Below, one piece after another: positions 58,201 to 64,000 of a stretch of 64,000 nucleotides of DNA. Source of the stretch: Macrotis lagotis (Eukaryota; Chordata; Mammalia; Peramelemorphia; Peramelidae). The position numbers and the translations under genes were made by a program. The DNA lies in the NCBI RefSeq assembly GCF_037893015.1, contig NC_133659.1:13958658-14022657 (forward strand), read 5' to 3'. The number at the start of each line of letters is the position of its first letter. Position 1 is the first letter of the stretch. Below the pieces are notes generated by a model, which was not told where the DNA came from, did no database searches, and saw only the letters and a list, made by a program, of their open reading frames with translations.

Positions 58201-61200
58201 ACTAGAACCCCTTTTAAGGTAGCCCCCAACTACCCTGCTTCCCAACCTCTTTATCTTCTCATGGATCAGCTGAGTTGGTTTAGTGCAGACTTTCTAAGGA
58301 ATGAGAAAAGAATCCTCAGCAAAAGTAGAGTAGGGGCTCCTTGAGGGCAGATATTGGCTTTGCCTTTCTATGTCTCCCCAGTTCTAGGTACTAGCCCTAG
58401 GCTCAACGATAAATGTTTGTTGACTGACACTGAGATGTACCAGCCTGCTTGGGGGTGCTCTGGTTTGCCATGGATGAATTATGATCAAACCAATACTGAA
58501 TTTGTCAATTGGACTGTGACTTGGCAGATGGCCATGATCTAAGAGTTCACTTCAGGACATTTCAAGAATAAACAAAGGGGGTCTGAGTCGAGGACACACC
58601 AAGACAACACGGCCATGACCGTGCTGTCTCACAGAGGCCTGGGAACCTTACCGTGATCACTCTCTGTCCCAGATCGCCCCCAGTACCGCCGCCTCCGTTC
58701 TGGGCTGTGGGCGTGGCGTTCGATCACTGCTGCTATAAATCGAGTGTTGCTGACTGTGGAAGACGAGGACAATTTATTTTTACTCACACACGCTAATTCT
58801 TTATGATACCACATTCATTTATTTCTCCCAGTGGGCTCATTCAATGTTAGGGCATCTGTTCGTTTGAAGGATGGAAGCACTAAGGACTGTGGCAATCAGC
58901 AGACAGTTTCTCTCTTGGAAAAGGGTGGTAGTGGAGGAAGCATTTTTAAGGAGGCGTCCAATAGGAAGCTTGAAGAATGGCCAGATTTAGGGACAGAGAT
59001 TTAGAGATAGAAAGTCCCCTAGAAATCCCTGAGCCCAACCTACTCATTTTATAGACAAGAAAAACGAGGCCCAGGACCAGTGTCCCATGGGGAGCAAGTA
59101 AAAGAACAAGAATCTGAACTGGGGCCCCCTGACTCCAATTCACAATTCTAAACTGTCTCAAACTGTTCCTTATCTTTGATTTTCTGCCATTAGGATGCTA
59201 AGTCTTGGAAATGGAAGGGACTTTAGAGTGGAATCTAGGGTTTTTTAAATAGTTAAGGAAATAGAATATAGAGGGGGAAGTGTCTTACCAAGGCCATATA
59301 GCTAGTAATTGAGAATTTATATAAACCTTTAAGGATCGAAAAGCACTTCACAAATATTGTCCATTTTGATTTTGGCAACAATCTTGGGAGAAAGGTGCTA
59401 TTATTAACCTGATTATTATGATTATTTACAGATGAGGAAACAGGGAAACAGAGGGAAAGTTATTTGCTGAAGGCTGTCTCTTGCTGAGGAAATAGCTAAG
59501 ACAGGATTTAAATTCAGGCCTTTCCCACTTCAGGTGCAATGAGGAGGTTGGGCTAAATGATTTCAAGGGGGCATTCTTTCTCTGAATCTATATCTCTACA
59601 TCTGGCCATGCCTCAGACCTTAACTTAGGGGGAAACAAGAGCAACCAACTAAATAAAAACTCTGAGTCCAAGCATCTCCAACTGGAAAAAGAGGCCAAAG
59701 AGGTTCAAGGAAGACCAGGAAAACTCATGCAGTGAGACAGGGAGTGGCACGTACTGATGCCTCTGTCTTCATGACTGTCGTCATCTCTTTCATCTCTGTC
59801 ATTCTCCAGGTTGGACATCCGCACTGACATTTCTATTGAGCGATAAAAACAGGAAGACTTTTGATCAAATGAAGTCATCAAATAAAGCCCTTGCTTTGAT
59901 GTCCTGTTGGATAGCAGAACTTTGCCGAGTAGGAGGAAAAGGAGGATGAGCAAATTCTCAAATCCACTGGAATACAGAGTAGTGAGGAGGAGGGAAAAAG
60001 AGAGGCAAGAAACCCATCACACCTCCAACTGCTTCCCAAAGCCTTCTCCATAAAGGGATTTTTATAGGGGACCCACTAGCCCAGAGAGCTCCACACGGAA
60101 GGGCAGGGCCACATGAGACCTTGGATTGGGCTGAAAAACCCCTGATGACCATTCACAGAAGCTCATTTCTACAGAAAATAAGTCAAATATGATAATGTAA
60201 CACTGGGCGTTCAACATCATTTCCCATTTTGTTTGTTTGGTTTGGGGTTAGTGCTTATATCGGTATAGGAGGGCTCCCTTTAGGGAAACTGCTTCTAACC
60301 AGGAATCCATTTGGAACTTCTAGTCTTAGAGAGATCCCTCAGCTGAAGTATAATGGGCATCGTCAAAGGAAGGACTAGAACTCAGGTCTCTCTGACTTCA
60401 AGGTTGGTTCTCTATCCACTATGCTGCCCTGGCCAAGGTAGATGCTACTTAAAAAAGCCTTAGTATAAAGAAGTCTAGATTATGAGTCAGGGATCTAGGT
60501 TTGAATTTGAGCTCTGTTCTTTATTACTGTGTGACCTTAGGTAAATCACTTCCCTTTCTCTAGATCTCATCTATAAAATGGCAGACTTGGAGTATATCCA
60601 TGACCTAGATCTAAACTGATACTACAGGCGTCATTGTGCCTACAGCACCAGACCTGGAGGCAGAAAGTAGTACAAGTACTGAGTACAAGTCTGGCCTCAG
60701 CTGTGTGACCCTGGCAAGTTGTTTTACCCTAATTGCCTCAGTTTCCTTATCTGTAAAATGATCTAGAGAAGGAAGTCAAACCACTCCAGGTTCTTTGCCA
60801 AGAAAACCCCAAATGGGGGTCACAAAGAGTAAGACATGACTGAATTGGAGTCAGCAATGCTGGGGGTCAAATTCCATCTCAGATACTTACTGGCCTTAAC
60901 CTAAGGTAAGTCATTTAACCTTGTTTGGTCTCAGATTCTTTATTTGAAAACTGAGGATTTTGGACTTGGTGGTTTCTAAGGGTCCTTCTATAGTCCTTTA
61001 TTTTTTATTTCTTTGTTTATATTTTTGCAAGGCAAGGGGGTTAAATGACTTGACCAAGGTCACATAGTTACATAAGTATTAAGTGTCTGATGCCAGATTT
61101 GAACTCAGGTGCTCTATCCACTGTGCCACCTAGCTGCCCACTTCTATAGTTCTTAATCTACAATTCACTGACCTATAAAAATTGGGTTGAGGTCTTTAGG

Positions 61201-62210
61201 TGGTACAAGTGATAGAGCTCAGGTTAAGAGGATTTGAGTTCAAATCTAGCCTTAGACACTTTCTAGCCATGTGACCCTGGTCAAGTCACTTAAACAGTTT
61301 GTCTTTTAAAAAAAGGAAAAAAACAAGGAAGTTAGGGTGACATCTCTGTCCTTGATTTTATTGAAGCTCCTCCTGAAGAAAAGTGACAAAGCGGTCTGAT
61401 TATCTGGTAACACTGGTACAGCCCAGGGGGCAAGCAGGGGCAAAACCAAGCTGTTGCAGGCTAATCATATGACCACCATACAGTCATCTTTAGAATAAGA
61501 TGCCCAGTAGTAGACACCCATGATAACAAGATGCAGCTCTCTGGGAAGACATGATGCCCAGGTTTTCTTAGTCAGCAGTACGGCATAATAGGACATGAGG
61601 AGAGAGGAAAAGACGTTTCAGGGTATTCAAGATCCCTGCCTAGCCTGGGCAGAGTCCTGTCAAGGACTGGCTGGTGCCAGATGAGAAGGGACAAGATGCC
61701 AGGGAGCCGCTGGAGAAGCAAAATAAAGCTATCTGCAAAGGCTCATGGGTCTCACACTCGAAAGGAATGAGAAGATGCAAAGAGAAAATCAAAGCTGACT
61801 TCAAGCAGGTAAACATTTGCATCTTCATAGAAAATAGACCCCACAGCACCGGTACTGTAATTTTTTCCTGGCTATTCAGACTCTCAGACGTTAATTAAGT
61901 GTTTAAGTCTGGAACAAAACTGGGTGAGTTGATTACAGCTTTCCTTGAACAAGTCTGAGAGGCCAGTCCCTGGGATGTGTACGGGCAGCTGGAGAAAGCC
62001 CTCAGCTTTCTTGGGGGCTGAGTGAGGATGGGAGAGCCTTTGGCTTACCCTGGGCAGCGAGTGGAGACATATGCTGATGGCTTCGGCGGTGAATCTGGTG
62101 GCGGTAGGCATAGACCGCCAGGACGAGCACCATGATGCATCCCATGATCCCACCGGCAACTGGTCCCACAGGGGCACTCTTGACCATGTTCAAAGTGATC
62201 ACTTCATCGC
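51964..62210 (-). CDS. CACHD1: CACHD1 3' end: last four coding exons (gene partial, continues right of window)
   Basis: Four exons at 62210-62049, 59832-59755, 58753-58652 and 52202-51964 have canonical AG acceptors and GT donors. Every junction rejoins a split codon (phases 1, 1, 1), giving one frame that ends in TGA. The product has one transmembrane helix and a cytoplasmic tail of about 157 residues. That length, the SPERRRRYWGRSG segment, the His-rich stretch and the VDAEC end fit my recollection of CACHD1, a type I membrane protein related to calcium-channel alpha2-delta subunits. It is reported to modulate T-type calcium channels and Wnt receptors. The extracellular VWA and cache domains are not in the window. 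The identification is by recall; a protein search would settle it. Another single-pass neural membrane protein is the alternative. The reading frame shows no damage, so this is a live gene rather than a pseudogene. Confidence 0.75.
52310..52430 (+). mobile_element. L2 3' end fragment
   Basis: ttgtacactccttgagggca followed by gaaactgtcttttgcctctt is a clean L2 3' signature. Confidence 0.75.
52530..52745 (+). repeat. MIR-type SINE
   Basis: gaactgggaatcaggagttc, ttaaaatggagataataaga and ggttgtgaggatcaaattgg. Confidence 0.65.
53390..54300 (+). repeat. Old dispersed repeat, family not assigned, split by a CORE-SINE
   Basis: ggaaggggagtgccatggcc, gttatcattttggtagctgc, agtttgaaatgtccaatagc and aattggagatgtgaccggtg are in the order of an ancient mammalian repeat I cannot name. 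A CORE-SINE 3' part lies at about 53525-53725. Confidence 0.5.
54375..54955. promoter_or_regulatory. Repeat-free intronic block, candidate conserved element
   Basis: About 580 bp inside the last CACHD1 intron with no recognisable repeat, retained CpGs and complex sequence. It has a perfect TCF/LEF-type site GATCAAAGG at 54640-54648 and two CAAAG cores nearby (ctttcaaag at 54703-54711, acaaagacaaagag at 54846-54861). Enhancer function is inference. Confidence 0.35.
55418..55646 (-). repeat. Composite of two tRNA-derived SINE pieces
   Basis: gcaaggcaatggggttgtga breaks off near 55453. A second copy continues from about 55540 (gcagggttaagtggcttgcc to catcacctatcaggccc). The order suggests a deletion or a nested insertion. 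Confidence 0.6.
55665..56170 (+). mobile_element. L2 3' fragment, long
   Basis: gtccctcttgcagtctgatg, gctgccatttccatttcagt and agtaggtgcttaataaaagt span the L2 ORF2 end through the 3' end. Confidence 0.75.
56940..57091 (-). repeat. tRNA-derived marsupial SINE
   Basis: Full-length reverse complement, T-run to cacctagctgcccc. No clear target duplication was found. Confidence 0.82.
58330..58430 (+). mobile_element. L2 3' end fragment
   Basis: ctccttgagggcagatattg followed by gataaatgtttgttgactga. Confidence 0.65.
58652..58753 (-). CDS. CACHD1: CACHD1 cytoplasmic-tail exon, basic segment
   Basis: The exon is 102 nt. Its acceptor ends cgtcttccacag and its donor is GTAAGG. It encodes SNTRFIAAVIERHAHSPERR, then RRYWGRSGTESDH, with a split glycine codon at the 3' junction. 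The run of arginines around an SP site and the SGTESDH serine/threonine stretch look like basophilic-kinase or docking sequence, but that is inference. The exon keeps several CpG dinucleotides and is GC-rich compared with the surrounding intron, as expected for a conserved coding exon. A second AG four bases downstream of the chosen acceptor would break the frame, so the first is preferred. Confidence 0.83.
58985..59135 (-). mobile_element. L3/CR1-like fragment
   Basis: gagatagaaagtcccctaga, ctcattttatagacaagaaa and gatctgaactggggc-like order. Confidence 0.5.
59300..59545 (+). repeat. MIR, near full length
   Basis: agcacttcacaaatattgtc, tttacagatgaggaaacagg and aggatttaaattcaggcctt. Confidence 0.75.
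59755..59832 (-). CDS. CACHD1: CACHD1 cytoplasmic-tail exon, acidic segment
   Basis: The exon is 78 nt. Its acceptor ends ctcaatag and its donor is GTACGT. With the split GAA codon from the previous exon it encodes EMSVRMSNLENDRDERDDDS followed by HEDRGI. The highly charged, acidic and probably disordered segment follows the basic juxtamembrane region. The final A of the exon joins TC of the next exon to give isoleucine. The polypyrimidine tract before the acceptor is modest, but phase continuity on both sides supports the boundaries. Confidence 0.82.
60465..60860 (+). repeat. MIR fragment followed by a CORE-SINE (MAR1 type)
   Basis: 60465-60600 has tgtgtgaccttaggtaaatc. 60625-60860 has gcctcagtttccttatctgt, tctttgccaagaaaacccca and gtcacaaagagtaagacatg. 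Confidence 0.65.
60999..61140 (-). repeat. tRNA-derived marsupial SINE
   Basis: The duplication cttctatagt(c/t)ctt, 13 of 14 bp matching, is at 60985-60998 and 61141-61154. Confidence 0.83.
61190..61315 (+). repeat. CORE-SINE 5' half
   Basis: gatttgagttcaaatctagc followed by agccatgtgaccctggtcaa. Confidence 0.6.
62049..62210 (-). CDS. CACHD1: CACHD1 exon encoding the transmembrane segment
   Basis: The exon is 162 nt. Its acceptor follows a pyrimidine-rich tract (ctgtttcttttgtccaaag) and its donor is GTAAGC. The first two bases complete a codon begun in the preceding exon. The peptide starts DEVITLNMVKSAPVGP, a short juxtamembrane stretch, then PVAGGIMGCIMVLVLAVYAY, a 20-residue hydrophobic helix containing a GxxxG motif and one cysteine. 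YRHQIHRRSHQHMSPLAAQ follows; its Arg and His residues mark the cytoplasmic side under the positive-inside rule. The reading frame stays open 5' of the acceptor, but that stretch is intron and carries no coding signal. No earlier exon is visible up to position 64000, so the upstream intron exceeds 1.7 kb. Confidence 0.85.
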
Positions 62211-63049
62211 CTTTGGACAAAAGAAACAGATGCCAGATAAATAGTATAAAACCGAGGGAAGGAGTAGAAGAGAGGGAAAAAAAACAAAGAGTATCTCATT
62301 TCAATAAGATATAAGAGTATTTTCTGTATCATCCAGGGACTCTCAACCTAAGCTATAGGACTCTCTTGCAGGAGCCTAGTATAGGACACAGAGTAACAAG
62401 GGGAGAAGAACAGAATGGCTGGGTAGGGAGTAAATAAATGACTGGAAATCAGCAGTAGATTTACCAGTAGATTGAAACAGAAGTGAGGCTTAGGATGTCA
62501 TAATATTTTTGATAGGCTAGAATGTTGGGTCGGGCCCAATCGAGCTAAAATGGAAGGGGGATCGATATTTGGGGTTCAAAATTAACTTCTCTAGCACAAG
62601 TCAAGGATGTGTGCCTATTTCTATTCTGAAAGAGATTCAAGTCTTCCCTCACCCTGGACTACAATGAATAGACTGCAGTTCAATGGTACCAGGGCCAAAG
62701 CTGACCACATTTTTTTCACCCCAGGAGACAGGAAAGGATGTTTCTGGTGGGATTCGAGCTCTCAGCCTCGTCTGATAGCTGAGGTTTACTAATGGGGCGA
62801 ACTTCGAGTCACTTGGACAAGTCACTCACTCACTCTTTAGCGGCTTGAGTTTTCTTATCTGTAAATGAGTCTCCTTCTAGCATTAGACCTATTGTCTTCC
62901 TAAGTTACTTCACCTCAGTTTCCTCAATTATAAAAATAGAGGGTTAAACTAGAGGACCTTTGTGGGTTCTTCTGGCTTGAAAGCAAGGATCCTGACTTAA
63001 CCTCAGTTTCTTCATCTGTAAAATGAATGGGTTGGACTAAGTGGCTCAA

Positions 63050-63160
63050 TGCAACGTAAACTCCTTGAGAGTAGAGATTGCTCCATATTTTGTATGAGTC
63101 CTAGCATAGTAGCTGGTTCACAAAAAAGTGTTTAATCAATGTGTACTGATTGACTCAGTT
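63050..63160 (+). mobile_element. L2 3' end fragment
   Basis: aaactccttgagagtagaga followed by gtcctagcatagtagctggt. Confidence 0.6.
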
Positions 63161-63169
63161 ATCAAAGGA

Positions 63170-63600
63170 TGCTTCTCTATGGTCTTTCGTTCTGGTGAGG
63201 GCATGTGTCCCTTCCTCCAAGGCATCCTATTCTACTATGGGGCAGGTCTCCTCTTGGCATGGTTTTCCATTCATTGAGGTTAAATCTACCTTTTGCCAGA
63301 CTCTCCTTTAAATACTTAAAGATGGCTCTCATGGATCCCCAAAGTCTTCCATCCTCCAGGCTAAACAGTCTTAGTTCCATCAAGCATTCCTCATTCTAGC
63401 ATGGTCTTTGCTGCCCTACCCATCCAGGGCATCTTCCTGGGCACATCCTTCTAGCTTCTTCTTTTCCTTGCTTCCACGGACCCCAAGACCAAGGCTTGCC
63501 AAATGGGATTCTCTCCCTGCTTAAATCTCCCTAGAGAATTTAGTCAGACCTCTTCTTTGCCACATTTCTTCCTTGTATTATATCTCCACACATCTGTGTT
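63170..63600 (-). mobile_element. L3/CR1 3' region
   Basis: On the plus strand: tttaaatacttaaagatggc, caaagtcttccatcctccag and gctaaacagtcttagttcca. This is the antisense of a CR1/L3 3' region. The 68-codon frame 63383-63177 lies inside it and is not a gene exon. Confidence 0.72.
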
Positions 63601-63714
63601 GTATACTTCTCACTGGAATAATAGGACTATTTCATTTGGTTTTGATATTTCAAGAGCCTCACTCATTGTTGAGCACTGATGACAAGGAATCAGAATAACT
63701 ATATAGTAGTATAG

Positions 63715-63855
63715 TATCATGGGACCTCTGGGTGTCCTGGAGTCAGGAAGATCTGAATTCAGATTCTGGCTCAGACACTTATTAGCTGTGTGACCTTGGG
63801 CAAGTCATTTGGCCTTGTTTGCCTCTACTGTAGAATGATAGGGTACACGTAACCA
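63715..63855 (+). repeat. CORE-SINE/MIR fragment
   Basis: ctggagtcaggaagatctga followed by agctgtgtgaccttgggcaa. Confidence 0.7.
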
Positions 63856-64000
63856 GATGACCTCTCAATCTATTTCTTGCTTGAAATCCTATGATTTCCT
63901 TCCACTTGAATCAAGGGTGAGACTAATTTCAGATTTGTGAAAAAGGTTATCAGTTGCACCTTAGTTCTCATTTCCCTCTCTTTGTACTATCTATTAGATT

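Larger units (their letters stand above)
52203..58651 (-). other. Last intron of CACHD1 (6.4 kb)
   Basis: The GT-AG intron lies between the SGTESDH exon and the terminal exon. It holds an L2 3' end, a MIR, a CORE-SINE and an unassigned old repeat in 53390-54330. A repeat-free block at 54375-54955 is a candidate conserved element. Two young-type SINEs and a long L2 fragment follow. The 56180-56930 part shows no repeat I can name. Confidence 0.7.
58754..59754 (-). other. CACHD1 intron of about 1.0 kb
   Basis: The short GT-AG intron contains an L3/CR1-like fragment near 58985-59130 and a MIR near 59300-59545. Nothing else is recognised. Confidence 0.65.
59833..62048 (-). other. CACHD1 intron of about 2.2 kb
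   Basis: The intron begins with GTAAGC next to the transmembrane exon. It contains MIR/CORE-SINE copies near 60465-60600, 60625-60860 and 61190-61315, and a young-type SINE at 60999-61140. The 61320-62048 part has no repeat I can name. Confidence 0.65.

Noticed and set aside
61640..61898. Frames on both strands just left of the transmembrane exon
   Set aside because: Inside the CACHD1 intron, with no splice-phase match to the neighbouring exons.

Overview
The window looks like nuclear DNA of a marsupial mammal. It is AT-rich, has no operons or long uninterrupted genes, and is full of retroelements: 15 copies of a tRNA-derived SINE that I associate with marsupials, CORE-SINEs (MIR/MAR1 type), L2 and L3/CR1 fossils, marsupial-type L1 and half-L1 (HAL1) elements, and a second LINE lineage with its own partner SINE. 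Family names are from memory and were not checked against a repeat library. I cannot name the species.

The only protein-coding gene I can support lies at the right end on the minus strand. Four exons (62210-62049, 59832-59755, 58753-58652, 52202-51964) join with matching splice phases. They encode a single transmembrane segment followed by a cytoplasmic tail of about 157 residues ending in VDAEC. The sequence and tail length fit the C-terminus of CACHD1 (VWFA and cache domain-containing protein 1), an alpha2-delta-like type I membrane protein. A 3' UTR of about 1.5 kb follows, with a good poly(A) signal at 50459-50454. The earlier exons lie to the right of the window.

The left 50 kb is intergenic sequence downstream of that gene. 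I found no CpG island, second gene or RNA gene there. By region: 1-9 kb holds SINEs, minus-strand L1 3' ends, and a short L1 that carries an apparent 3' transduction. At 12.3-13.9 kb is a recently inserted 5'-truncated L1 with an open ORF2 C-terminus and an 18-bp target duplication. At 18.5-24 kb a full-length HAL1 sits inside an older L1. At 24-27.5 kb and 40.3-40.8 kb are three fragments of a non-L1 LINE that ends in short tandem repeats. At 29.6-38 kb are several copies of a long tRNA-derived SINE whose 3' end matches that LINE. At 46.4-47.6 kb is a probable hAT-Charlie DNA transposon fossil. Microsatellites are frequent, including a 72-bp (CT)n and a compound CTTT/CTAC array.

Three low-repeat stretches (30.5-31.4, 44.5-45.1 and 54.4-54.95 kb) are the best candidates for conserved non-coding regulatory sequence; the last lies inside the final intron of the gene. 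I found no convincing evidence of a wholly new biological system. The most informative observations are the nested-insertion chronology, two probable L1-type 3' transductions, and the shared LINE/SINE tail.
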